Below are positions 52,531 through 60,928 of a DNA stretch of 64,000 bases, in pieces (the stretch's first letter is position 1; each line of letters begins with the position of its first letter). Where the stretch lies: the NCBI GenBank assembly GCA_049606855.1, contig JBMYVY010000012.1:3034-67033 (forward strand), given 5' to 3'. Source of the DNA: JBELHR01 sp049606855 (GTDB lineage: Bacteria > Bacteroidota > Bacteroidia > Flavobacteriales > Flavobacteriaceae). The notes under the pieces were generated by a model. It saw nothing but the letters and a program-made list of their open reading frames with translations. It was not told the DNA's origin and searched no databases. Both the position numbers and the translations under genes were made by a program.

Positions 52531-53163
52531 ATGAATATGACAGATAGGAAAATAATTTTAGTCTTTTTCTTCTACTTGAGTTTTATAATTCAAGGGAGTG
52601 CACAAAAATACGAAATCGGTCCAATGATTGGGGTTACGAATGTTTTCGGTGACCAATCAAATTATGATTTAACAAAAGGTCAATTAGGAGGCGGATTTTT
52701 ATATAAAGTTAACAAAAATTATCGCCTGGCTTACCGGTTTTCTTACACCTATTTGCCCACAGAAAACTCTTTAACCAACCAAATAACTGTTGATGGTGTA
52801 GATTCCACTGTACAAAATCAAATTAATTTTCAAGAATTTGCGGCAGGAATAGAATTCAACTTTTTTGATTATTTGAAACCTTATAAAGCTACAAATACCA
52901 CTCCTTATTTTATTTTGCAAATTGCTGCATTGAACTACAATAAAAAATTGACTGCATCAATTCCAGTCGGTCTTGGGATAAAAACAAAAGTTTTTAGTAA
53001 TATTGCCATCTCAATGGAAACCAGACTCCAATATACCTTTTCGGATGAATTGGAAGGTGGTACTGTTGGTGATTTGAACAATAGAAACGATTGGTATATG
53101 TTTACAGGAATTAATGTAACCTATATCTTTGGTAGACAAGAATGTTATACGAGCCCAATGTAG
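52531..53163 (+). CDS. DUF6089 family outer-membrane protein
   Basis: A 210-residue protein with a signal peptide (about 1-25, ...QGSAQ) and a small beta-barrel-like region with alternating aromatics and GLGIKTKVF. The family is common before uppS and bamA in Bacteroidota; role unknown. The start at ATG 52531 is chosen because a -7-like TATACTTG lies at 52512-52519, before a possible GTG start. It overlaps no gene. Confidence 0.8.
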   Translation: MNMTDRKIILVFFFYLSFIIQGSAQKYEIGPMIGVTNVFGDQSNYDLTKGQLGGGFLYKVNKNYRLAYRFSYTYLPTENSLTNQITVDGVDSTVQNQINFQEFAAGIEFNFFDYLKPYKATNTTPYFILQIAALNYNKKLTASIPVGLGIKTKVFSNIAISMETRLQYTFSDELEGGTVGDLNNRNDWYMFTGINVTYIFGRQECYTSPM

Positions 53164-53165
53164 AG

Positions 53166-53927
53166 ATGGATTTAATTGCAGCTATTAATTCGAATAGAGT
53201 ACCTAAACACCTGGCCATTATTATGGACGGGAATGGACGATGGGCCAAAGAAAAAGGTCGTCCCAGAGCTTTCGGTCATAAAAATGGAGTTTCCACCGTT
53301 CGTAAAGTTTTAGAGGCTTGTGCGGAGATTGGAGTAGAATATCTAACCCTATATGCCTTCTCGACTGAAAATTGGAAACGTCCAAAACTAGAGGTCGAAA
53401 CTTTGATGACACTGCTTGCCAATTCACTTAAAAAGGAATTAAAATCTTTAATGAAGAACGATGTTTGCCTCCGTGCCATCGGAGATATCTCAAAACTTCC
53501 AAAAAAGGCGCAAAAAAACCTAAGTGAAGTTTTTGACGCTACAAAAGACAATAAAAAAATCACACTTACCTTAGCGTTAAATTACGGTTCAAGAGAAGAA
53601 ATCGTAAGAATGGTTAAGGAGATTTCTTCAAAAGTTGTTAATAATGAACTTAGTTTAGAAGAAATTAATGAAAATATTATAAATAATCATTTATATACAT
53701 TTACTTTGCCTGATGTTGATTTACTGATTCGCACAAGTGGGGAGCAGCGTATTAGTAACTATCTACTTTGGCAAATCGCCTATTCTGAACTTTATTTTAC
53801 TGAAGTTCATTGGCCTGATTTTGACAAAGAACATTTATACAAAGCCATAATCGATTATCAAAACCGCGAGAGACGCTTCGGTAAAACGAGCGAACAAATT
53901 GAGAATTTAGATGAACAGAAAGCATAA
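53166..53927 (+). CDS. uppS: Isoprenyl (undecaprenyl) diphosphate synthase
   Basis: A 253-residue cis-prenyltransferase with IIMDGNGRWAKEKGRPRAFGH (split: IMDGNGRWAKEKG, Asp near 18), YLTLYAFSTENWKRP, and LLIRTSGEQRISNYLLWQ. It makes the lipid carrier for peptidoglycan and other envelope glycans. An in-frame ATG at 53142 would overlap the previous gene by 22 bases; I use the second ATG at 53166. Its stop overlaps bamA by 17 bases. Confidence 0.95.
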   Translation: MDLIAAINSNRVPKHLAIIMDGNGRWAKEKGRPRAFGHKNGVSTVRKVLEACAEIGVEYLTLYAFSTENWKRPKLEVETLMTLLANSLKKELKSLMKNDVCLRAIGDISKLPKKAQKNLSEVFDATKDNKKITLTLALNYGSREEIVRMVKEISSKVVNNELSLEEINENIINNHLYTFTLPDVDLLIRTSGEQRISNYLLWQIAYSELYFTEVHWPDFDKEHLYKAIIDYQNRERRFGKTSEQIENLDEQKA

Positions 53928-56472
53928 GATCACTACCCTTATTTTAAGTTTAATCGGTTTTAGTCAAATTTTTGCCCAAGAAGTTGATCCAGCTCCTAAG
54001 CCTAAATCTGAAAATACTGCCGTTGTACAAGATAGCTTGCCACAGAAAAGCACAATCGCCATTACGAACTATGTTCCAGAAAAGGAATATATCTTGGGTG
54101 ACATACGTGTAACTGGCTTAAAGAAATTCAATGAAAATACTGTAAAACTATTTACAGGATTAGATCTTGGACAGAAAATTAAGGTTCCCGGAGACAAACT
54201 ATCAAGTTCTATAAAAAAACTTTATGACACCAAGCAGTTTTCAAATGTTGATGTTTATATCGAACGCTTGGAAGGCAATAAAGTTTTTCTAGAGTTTAAG
54301 GTAACCGAATTACCTCAATTGAATGAAGTTAGAATTGAAGGGGTTAAAAAGGGGAAACAAAAGTCTTTAGCGGAAGACACAGAATTGAAATCTGGTGCTA
54401 TGGTAACAGATAACCTTATAGTGACCTCAACAAATTATTTTAAAAATCAGTTTACGGAAAAAGGGTTTTTAAATACTAAAGTTAATATCAATACAACTCC
54501 TGACACAACGGTAGCAAATACAGTTAATATGTTGGTTTATATTGATAAAGGACAGAAAGTAAAAATCAACGCCATTAACGTTAATGGGAATGAAGATTTA
54601 CCAGACGAGAAAGTTCGTAGCTTCCTGAAAAACACAAAACAAAAGACTTTTTACAGATTCTGGAAATCTTCTAAGCTTGTTCAAGACGATTTTCAAGAGG
54701 ACCTTAAAAATATAGTTAGTGAATATTCTCAATTGGGATATCGAGATGCCCGTATTAAGAGTCATGAGGTAGTCAAAAATGATAATGGAACAATTGATAT
54801 TAACATCGAATTAGAGGAGGGTAATAAATACTACTTTGGTGAAATTAGCTTTTTGGGGAACAAATCATATACGGATTCCTACCTTTCCAGTTTGTTAGGA
54901 ATTGAAGAAGGTGAAACCTATAACGGAGAAATATTAAAAGAACGGGTGGTTGGAGACGGAACTCCAGATTCTCAAGATATTCAAACACTTTATTCTAACA
55001 ATGGATTTTTGTTCGCGCAAGTCAGTCCTGTTGAAACAAGTGTTGTAAATGATACGATTAATGTAGAGATTCGTATTTCAGAAGATGAAAAAGCAACAAT
55101 AAAAAGAGTAACTGTCGTCGGTAATGACAAAACCAATGACCACGTTGTTATTCGTAGTTTATTTACGGATCCAGGGGACTTATTCTCAAAAGAAGCTATT
55201 ATTCGATCCATTCGAGAAATCGGGCAAACTGGATTTTTCGATGCAGAAAATATCGTCCCAGATGTGCAGCCTGATTATTTTGAAAAGACAGTAGACTTAG
55301 AATATACCGTTGCAGAAACTGGAACATCACAAATTGAACTTCAAGGAGGTTATGGTGGTGGATCATTCATTGGAACAATTGGTTTGACATTCAATAACTT
55401 CTCTATTGCCAATATTTTTAATAAAGATTATTATAAGCCGCTTCCTTCAGGAGATGGTCAGCAATTATCATTAAGACTGCAAAAAAGTAAATTTTATTCA
55501 ACTTACAGCTTCTCATTTAACGAACCTTGGTTGGGTGGTAAGGCTCCGAAAGGATTGTTTTTCTCGGTTTATAATTCAAATCAATACGGATATGATTATC
55601 GTACCTATGACGTAGATAAAACTCAAGGGATGAGTATTCTTGGAGGGTCGGTAGGACTATCTAAACGTTTGAAATGGCCGGATAACTATTTTACATTAAG
55701 ACAGACGATCAATGTTGAAAGTTATGACTTAAGAAATTACCAAATCGGAAGTTTAGAAGCTAACTATGGTAATTACAATAATATATCCTACGGTTTAGAA
55801 TTAACTCGAAATTCAGCAGGTCCTAACCCAATTTTCCCTACTCAAGGATCTGAATTAAGTGTTGCGGCATGGTTTACTTTACCCTATTCTTTATGGAGTG
55901 ATTTAGACTATTCTGATCCAGATTTAACAGATGATGAAAGATATAAATGGTTAGAGTATTACAAAGTGAACTTAAAGGCTCGTTGGTATACTCCTATCGT
56001 AGGAAAATTAACCTTAATGACCAATGCTGAATTTGGATTCTTAGGTTATTATAACGAACAAGTTGGATATACCCCATTTGAACGCTATTTTGTGGGTGGA
56101 GATGGTATGGCGACTTATCAGTTAGATGGACGTGAAACAATTGCTTTAAGAGGATATGACAATGCTAGACTTTCAACTCCAAACGGAGGAGTAATCTATG
56201 ACAAATTTACCCTTGAGGCTCGTTATCCTATTACATTGAAACCAACAGCATCTATTTATGCCCTTGGGTTTTTAGAAGCGGGTGCCTCATTTGATGCGGT
56301 GGAAGATTTCAACCCATTCCAGTTACAAAAATCAGCTGGTTTAGGATTGAGAATCTTTATGCCTGCCTTCGGTTTATTAGGGATTGATTTCGCATATGGA
56401 TTTGATGAAGCTCCTGGAGCTCCAACTATTTCAGGATGGCAAACTCACTTCATTATTGGACAGCAATTCTAA
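53911..56472 (+). CDS. bamA: Outer-membrane protein assembly factor BamA
   Basis: An 853-residue protein: signal peptide (about 1-22), a Pro/Lys-rich linker, five POTRA-like domains (about 60-445, e.g. LGDIRVTGLKKFNE) and a 16-strand barrel with VRGF-like ALRGYDNARLS and a terminal Phe (GQQF). It folds outer-membrane proteins. It is followed by two OmpH/Skp-like chaperone genes, the usual arrangement. Confidence 0.96.
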   Translation: MNRKHKITTLILSLIGFSQIFAQEVDPAPKPKSENTAVVQDSLPQKSTIAITNYVPEKEYILGDIRVTGLKKFNENTVKLFTGLDLGQKIKVPGDKLSSSIKKLYDTKQFSNVDVYIERLEGNKVFLEFKVTELPQLNEVRIEGVKKGKQKSLAEDTELKSGAMVTDNLIVTSTNYFKNQFTEKGFLNTKVNINTTPDTTVANTVNMLVYIDKGQKVKINAINVNGNEDLPDEKVRSFLKNTKQKTFYRFWKSSKLVQDDFQEDLKNIVSEYSQLGYRDARIKSHEVVKNDNGTIDINIELEEGNKYYFGEISFLGNKSYTDSYLSSLLGIEEGETYNGEILKERVVGDGTPDSQDIQTLYSNNGFLFAQVSPVETSVVNDTINVEIRISEDEKATIKRVTVVGNDKTNDHVVIRSLFTDPGDLFSKEAIIRSIREIGQTGFFDAENIVPDVQPDYFEKTVDLEYTVAETGTSQIELQGGYGGGSFIGTIGLTFNNFSIANIFNKDYYKPLPSGDGQQLSLRLQKSKFYSTYSFSFNEPWLGGKAPKGLFFSVYNSNQYGYDYRTYDVDKTQGMSILGGSVGLSKRLKWPDNYFTLRQTINVESYDLRNYQIGSLEANYGNYNNISYGLELTRNSAGPNPIFPTQGSELSVAAWFTLPYSLWSDLDYSDPDLTDDERYKWLEYYKVNLKARWYTPIVGKLTLMTNAEFGFLGYYNEQVGYTPFERYFVGGDGMATYQLDGRETIALRGYDNARLSTPNGGVIYDKFTLEARYPITLKPTASIYALGFLEAGASFDAVEDFNPFQLQKSAGLGLRIFMPAFGLLGIDFAYGFDEAPGAPTISGWQTHFIIGQQF

Positions 56473-56487
56473 TTTGGCACGATTTTT

Positions 56488-57222
56488 ATGTTAGTTAGGT
56501 ATAAGCAAATACTATTCACCTTAATTTTATTCCTAATGGGGCTTGGTGAAATTTCGGGGCAAGTGTCTCAAAAGTTAGCTTATATCGACATGAATTACAT
56601 ACTTTCCGAACTCCCAGAATATCAAGAAGCGGAGTCCGAGTTAAACAAAAAAATAGCGCTTTGGAATGAGGCATTAAGCCAGCTTAAGAGTGAAATTGAG
56701 AGCATGAAAATTCAATTAGCGGAGGATCGAATTCTATTGACCGATGAACTGTTACAATTAAGAGAAGATGAAATTGTAATTAAGGAAATGGAATACAAAA
56801 AAATAGAACTTTCCTTTTTCGGTCCGCAAGGGTCGCTTTTTAAATTAAGAGCTCAGCTTGTTGCCCCTATACAAGACCAAGTTTATAATGCAATTCAGGA
56901 AATTGCAAAGCGTGGCAAGTACGATTTTGTGATCGATAAATCTAGTGACTTGATTTTATTGTATTCCAACAAAAAATACGATATTAGCGCCCAAGTTGTA
57001 AAGAATATTTTACAAACAGAAAAACAAGAAGAAGTTGAAGCTGCGAGGTTGGAGAGAAATAGTACAAACGAAACTGTAGATCCTGCAATCGAACAAAGGC
57101 AAAAAGCATTGGAAGCCCAGCGTGCTGCTAAGTTAAAGGCCAAAGCAGAAAGAGATTCTATATTGAGAGTGAGAAAAGAAGCAAGACTTAAAGCCTTGCA
57201 GAAAAATGATAGTATAAATTAG
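56488..57222 (+). CDS. OmpH/Skp-family periplasmic chaperone
   Basis: A 244-residue protein with a signal peptide (about 1-25), YIDMNYILSELPEYQEAE, and a long coiled-coil region. A second, highly charged helical C-terminal extension (about 185-244, EARLKALQK) makes it longer than typical Skp. It probably holds unfolded outer-membrane proteins for BamA, encoded just upstream. Confidence 0.88.
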   Translation: MLVRYKQILFTLILFLMGLGEISGQVSQKLAYIDMNYILSELPEYQEAESELNKKIALWNEALSQLKSEIESMKIQLAEDRILLTDELLQLREDEIVIKEMEYKKIELSFFGPQGSLFKLRAQLVAPIQDQVYNAIQEIAKRGKYDFVIDKSSDLILLYSNKKYDISAQVVKNILQTEKQEEVEAARLERNSTNETVDPAIEQRQKALEAQRAAKLKAKAERDSILRVRKEARLKALQKNDSIN

Positions 57223-57248
57223 AACTTTAATTAAAATTGAAAATAACG

Positions 57249-57764
57249 ATGAAACAATTCAGAACTTTACTTGTTATCGCAATATTTGCATTAGGATTTA
57301 CACAAGTTGGACAAGCTCAAAAGGTTGCTCATATTAACACAGAGCAATTAATCTCTTCTTTACCAGAAACAAAAGCTTTAAATGAGGAATTGCAAAAATT
57401 AACGAAAACATACGCAGACGATATTAAGGCTGCTGATGATTTGTTAAAAGCGAAATACGAGAGATTTACAGCCGAATCTGCTGCTCAAACTGATGAAGAG
57501 AACCAAAAAAGAATGTTAGAGGTTCAAGCTGATCAAGAAAAAATTCGTCAAATGCAAATTGCAGCTCGTGAGGAATTACAGAAAAAAGAGGTTGAAAAAT
57601 TAAATCCAATCTTAGAAAAAGCAATGCAGGCTATCAATGATGTAGCAAAGGAAAAAGGTATTGTTTACGTTTTTGACTCTGCACCTGGAAAAGGTCTTAT
57701 TGTTTTTGACAAGGGAGAAGATATCATCAAAGATGTCCAAGCTAAACTTGGAATGACTGAATAA
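57249..57764 (+). CDS. OmpH/Skp-family periplasmic chaperone (second copy)
   Basis: A 171-residue Skp-like protein with a signal peptide (about 1-24, VGQAQ), HINTEQLISSLPETKALNEEL and a coiled-coil middle. The ATG at 57249 is used; an earlier TTG is possible. It is a shorter paralogue of the gene before it, and ends at a terminator. Confidence 0.9.
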   Translation: MKQFRTLLVIAIFALGFTQVGQAQKVAHINTEQLISSLPETKALNEELQKLTKTYADDIKAADDLLKAKYERFTAESAAQTDEENQKRMLEVQADQEKIRQMQIAAREELQKKEVEKLNPILEKAMQAINDVAKEKGIVYVFDSAPGKGLIVFDKGEDIIKDVQAKLGMTE

Positions 57765-57784
57765 TATCTTTTAGATCTATTTAT

Positions 57785-57816
57785 AAAAATCCCACTATCT
57801 AGTGGGATTTTTTTAT
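57785..57816 (+). terminator. Terminator after the OmpH pair
   Basis: AAATCCCACT/AGTGGGATTT with a short loop, followed by a T run. Confidence 0.85.
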
Positions 57817-57826
57817 TTTTAGACTT

Positions 57827-58606
57827 ATGAATACACCCATTGGCATTTTTGACTCCGGAGTTGGAGGAACATCTATTTGGAAAGAAATACAACATACGCT
57901 TCCAAATGAATCCACTTTGTATTTATCGGATAGTGCTAATGCTCCTTATGGGAACAAATCAAAAAAAGAAATCCTAGACCTCTCTATAAAAAACACAGAA
58001 TTTCTGCTCAACGCAAATGCAAAGGTAATCGTAGTAGCATGTAACACAGCAACAACTAATGCCATTGCATATTTAAGGGCTAACTATGACATCCCTTTTA
58101 TTGGAATTGAACCAGCGATTAAACCTGCAGCAATAGCAAGTCACACAAAAAAAGTTGGTATTCTAGCCACCAGAGGTACTCTAAACAGTGATTTGTTTGC
58201 CAAAACATCCAGTCAATTCGATAAAATAACATTTATTGAACAGGTCGGAAAGGGTTTAGTAGAAGCGGTAGAAAGTGGAGATCTAAACTCTCCTCAATTG
58301 GAAGAGACCCTGACAAAATTTCTAAATCCAATGATGAAGCAACACATCGACCAATTAGTTTTAGGCTGCACCCACTACCCTTATCTCAAACCTCTAATTG
58401 AGAAAATCATCAAAAACAAAATACCTATAATTGATTCAGGATTTGCGGTGGCAAAACAAACAAAAGCAATAATTGAAAAGTACCATTTAGATGCTCCCAA
58501 AAATAATTCTGTTTTCCATAGATTTATTACGAATGGAAAAGGGGATGTTCTGAGAAATTTACTGCAAAAGTATTCTAAAATCGAAATATCTACTCAAGAC
58601 TTTTAG
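57827..58606 (+). CDS. murI: Glutamate racemase
   Basis: A 259-residue racemase with GIFDSGVGGTSI (about 5-16), VACNTATTNAI (catalytic Cys about 67) and LGCTHYPYL (Cys about 178). It makes D-glutamate for peptidoglycan. The last four bases overlap the end of a convergent gene. Confidence 0.96.
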   Translation: MNTPIGIFDSGVGGTSIWKEIQHTLPNESTLYLSDSANAPYGNKSKKEILDLSIKNTEFLLNANAKVIVVACNTATTNAIAYLRANYDIPFIGIEPAIKPAAIASHTKKVGILATRGTLNSDLFAKTSSQFDKITFIEQVGKGLVEAVESGDLNSPQLEETLTKFLNPMMKQHIDQLVLGCTHYPYLKPLIEKIIKNKIPIIDSGFAVAKQTKAIIEKYHLDAPKNNSVFHRFITNGKGDVLRNLLQKYSKIEISTQDF

Positions 58607-59115
58607 TCTTTATACCAAGATGAATATTTAATATAATTTTCGGCAATTCTTTCGATCTCACCTGAGATTAATTCTTGCGAAATATCCTTAATTTTTTTAG
58701 CAGGTACACCTGCAAAAATTGATCCAGAAGGAACATGAGTTCCTTTTGTCAAAACTGCACCAGCAGCAATTATAGAATTTGATTCCACAAGGCAATCATC
58801 CATCACGATAGCTCCCATTCCAATAAGCACATTATCTTGAATGGTACAACCATGAACAAGTGCATTATGTCCTATAGAAACTGAATCTCCTATTGTTGTG
58901 GGATGTTTTTCAAAAGTAGCGTGAATAACAGCACCATCTTGAACATTGACCTTATTTCCCATGTGAATGTAATGCACATCTCCTCGAATTACTGCATTAT
59001 ACCATACCGAGCAATAATCTCCCATAATGACCTCTCCAATTATTACAGAATTCTCGGCAAAAAAACAGTTTTCTCCATGTTTGGGACTTACACCACGTAC
59101 AGACTTATTGATCAT
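58603..59115 (-). CDS. Gamma carbonic anhydrase-like hexapeptide-repeat protein
   Basis: A 170-residue left-handed beta-helix protein with hexapeptide repeats (VIIGEVIMGDYCSVWYNAVIRGD, split: GEVIMGDYCSVWYNAVIRGD near 27-46) and the metal-binding histidines in DGAVIHATF and SIGHNALVHGC. It belongs to the YrdA/CaiE-like gamma-carbonic-anhydrase family; real anhydrase activity is uncertain. Confidence 0.88.
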   Translation of the reverse strand: MINKSVRGVSPKHGENCFFAENSVIIGEVIMGDYCSVWYNAVIRGDVHYIHMGNKVNVQDGAVIHATFEKHPTTIGDSVSIGHNALVHGCTIQDNVLIGMGAIVMDDCLVESNSIIAAGAVLTKGTHVPSGSIFAGVPAKKIKDISQELISGEIERIAENYIKYSSWYKD

Positions 59116-59134
59116 AATTTTCTTTTGATCAAAT

Positions 59135-60121
59135 TTAGTAATAAAATGGCATTTTTAAATTCGGGTTTGGACAAGCTGAAGCTCTTGTCTTTCTGCAGAA
59201 TAAATTAAAGCCAATGGTTATTTGATGGAACCCTGATTGCTCAACAAGCACCTGTCCCACCTGTTTGGTATAGGTATAAGACATCATCATCCTTCCGAAA
59301 TTAACACCGACAATGGGCGAAATATAATTCAGTTCACTCACCTGACTGGAATTAAAACTCTTTCTATAGGAAGCGGCTGCCCAAATAAGACTTCGGTCTA
59401 GGGGTTTGTAAACCTTTAAATTGAAATCGACAAATAATTCTTTGGTGGCTTCAAAATACTTAAACATTACTGAGGGTTCACTTTGAATAAAACGATTTTT
59501 TCCAAAATAATAACCCAAATTCACCAAATAGTTTCTCAGGTTTTGGTCCTCATATAGAACATCATCTCTATTGATGTCAGTTACAAATAAATTTTTTGCC
59601 GTGAAATATGAATAGAAGGCATCATAATAATAGGCCATAGATAAATCTGCATTGAAATACCCTCTACTGGAAAGACTTTGATCACCCAAGGAGGGTGCAT
59701 TTGGATCAAAATACGCATCAGACTGGAAATTATTTTCCATAACTGAACCTGAAAAACCAAATGACAATTGATTAAACCTCCATCCACCAAGAGTAAGGTG
59801 GTAGGCATAGGTAGCTTGAACCCCTATTTGGTTGTGGTAACCATTTGCATCATTAAATAAGATAAAACCGGCACCGGCCTTTTCACCGAGTTGACCATTA
59901 TAACTCAAAGTTTGGAAAGACGGAGCATTATTTACCGATACCCATTGTTGCTGCGCAGTCAATCTAAGCTTTCCGCAATCTCCAATTCCAGCAGCAGAAG
60001 GATGAACCAAATAAATATTATCTGATAAGTAATCTGAATATACAGGCAAGGTTTCCTGTCCGCGAGAAATAAATGAGATAAGGCATAGAGCCAAAAAAAG
60101 GAAAACCTTAGTGGTTTGCAT
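59135..60121 (-). CDS. PorP/SprF-family type IX secretion system membrane protein
   Basis: A 328-residue outer-membrane protein with a signal peptide (about 1-22) and the PorP/SprF start QETLPVYSDYLSDNIYLVHPSAAGI (split: YLVHPSAAGI near 36-45), then a barrel-like region with GVNFGRMMMSYTY. SprF-like proteins help secretion or surface attachment of large T9SS adhesins. A large surface protein gene begins 0.8 kb away on the other strand. A -7 element TATATTTG lies at 60151-60144. Confidence 0.9.
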   Translation of the reverse strand: MQTTKVFLFLALCLISFISRGQETLPVYSDYLSDNIYLVHPSAAGIGDCGKLRLTAQQQWVSVNNAPSFQTLSYNGQLGEKAGAGFILFNDANGYHNQIGVQATYAYHLTLGGWRFNQLSFGFSGSVMENNFQSDAYFDPNAPSLGDQSLSSRGYFNADLSMAYYYDAFYSYFTAKNLFVTDINRDDVLYEDQNLRNYLVNLGYYFGKNRFIQSEPSVMFKYFEATKELFVDFNLKVYKPLDRSLIWAAASYRKSFNSSQVSELNYISPIVGVNFGRMMMSYTYTKQVGQVLVEQSGFHQITIGFNLFCRKTRASACPNPNLKMPFYY

Positions 60122-60143
60122 AGACTTAGGGGTATTATCTAAT

Positions 60144-60151
60144 CAAATATA
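60144..60151 (-). promoter_or_regulatory. -7 element of the porP/sprF promoter
   Basis: TATATTTG fits TAnnTTTG, 22 bases before the start. No clear -33 TTG. Confidence 0.45.
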
Positions 60152-60239
60152 TCAAAAAAAATCAGCTAATCCCCTCCCCTTTTCTCGGGAAAAGCTCAAC
60201 TCGCTGAAAACTTAGTTATTACAGAACATTTTTTATTCT

Positions 60240-60247
60240 TAAATTTG
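60240..60247 (+). promoter_or_regulatory. -7 element before the chalcone-isomerase-like gene
   Basis: TAAATTTG fits TAnnTTTG, 15 bases before ATG 60263. It overlaps the possible TTG start at 60245 and argues against it. Confidence 0.5.
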
Positions 60248-60262
60248 AATAAAACACAATAC

Positions 60263-60826
60263 ATGAAAAATTTAGCTTTTATTCTTATTTTCTTTTTAAG
60301 CCTAACGATGCAAGCCCAAATGGAAGTTGGGGACATCAACCTTCCTGCTGTGAAGACAAACGAAATTGACAAAGAGCTCAATTTAAACGGAGCAGGTATT
60401 CGGGAAAAGTTTTGGATGGACTTATATGTTGGTTCGATGTATGTGGTTTCAAAAAATGAATCAGCAGAGTTTTATTGCTCTTCACAAGAGTCCGTATTGA
60501 TGAAGTTGAATATCGTTTCAAATTTAATCACTTCTGAAAAAATGTTCAACGCTATAAATGAGGGTTTTGAGAATTCTGCTAAAAATCCGAATGCTGAATT
60601 AGCAAAAAAGATAGATCTCTTCAAAAATTTATTTACTTCAGAGGAGATTATTAAAGGGGATACTTTTACTTTTTCTTTCGTTCCTTCAAAGGGCACCTAC
60701 ATTTACAAAAATGATACAGAAATTTCACTTCTTGAAGGAAATGATTTTCAAAAAGCACTTTTCGGAATTTGGTTAGGAGAAAAACCTGCAGATAAAAACC
60801 TTAAAAAGAACCTATTAGGAAATTAA
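60263..60826 (+). CDS. Chalcone isomerase-like family protein
   Basis: A 187-residue exported protein with a signal peptide (about 1-19, MQAQ) and a chalcone isomerase-like fold: LNLNGAGIREKFWMDLYVGSMYV (split: GAGIREKFWMDLYVG near 44-58) and FGIWLGEKPADKNLKKNLLG. Bacterial members lack known isomerase activity; the plant-like catalytic residues were not identified. Its role in the envelope is unknown. Confidence 0.82.
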   Translation: MKNLAFILIFFLSLTMQAQMEVGDINLPAVKTNEIDKELNLNGAGIREKFWMDLYVGSMYVVSKNESAEFYCSSQESVLMKLNIVSNLITSEKMFNAINEGFENSAKNPNAELAKKIDLFKNLFTSEEIIKGDTFTFSFVPSKGTYIYKNDTEISLLEGNDFQKALFGIWLGEKPADKNLKKNLLGN

Positions 60827-60855
60827 TTTAAATTCCGTTATCTTTACTACATACC

Positions 60856-60898
60856 ACCTTACCCTCTTTAAATTTATAAATCAGGATAAGGTTTTTTT
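60856..60898 (+). terminator. Terminator after the chalcone-isomerase-like gene
   Basis: ACCTTACCCT/AGGATAAGGT (one mismatch) with an AT-rich loop, followed by T7. Confidence 0.65.
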
Positions 60899-60928
60899 AT
60901 GGGATCTATTCTGTTAAGAATGGAGTAA

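Noticed and set aside
60179..60194. Small inverted repeat CTTTTC/GAAAAG in the porP-chalcone isomerase gap
   Set aside because: Only six base pairs, no T run, common by chance in AT-rich DNA.
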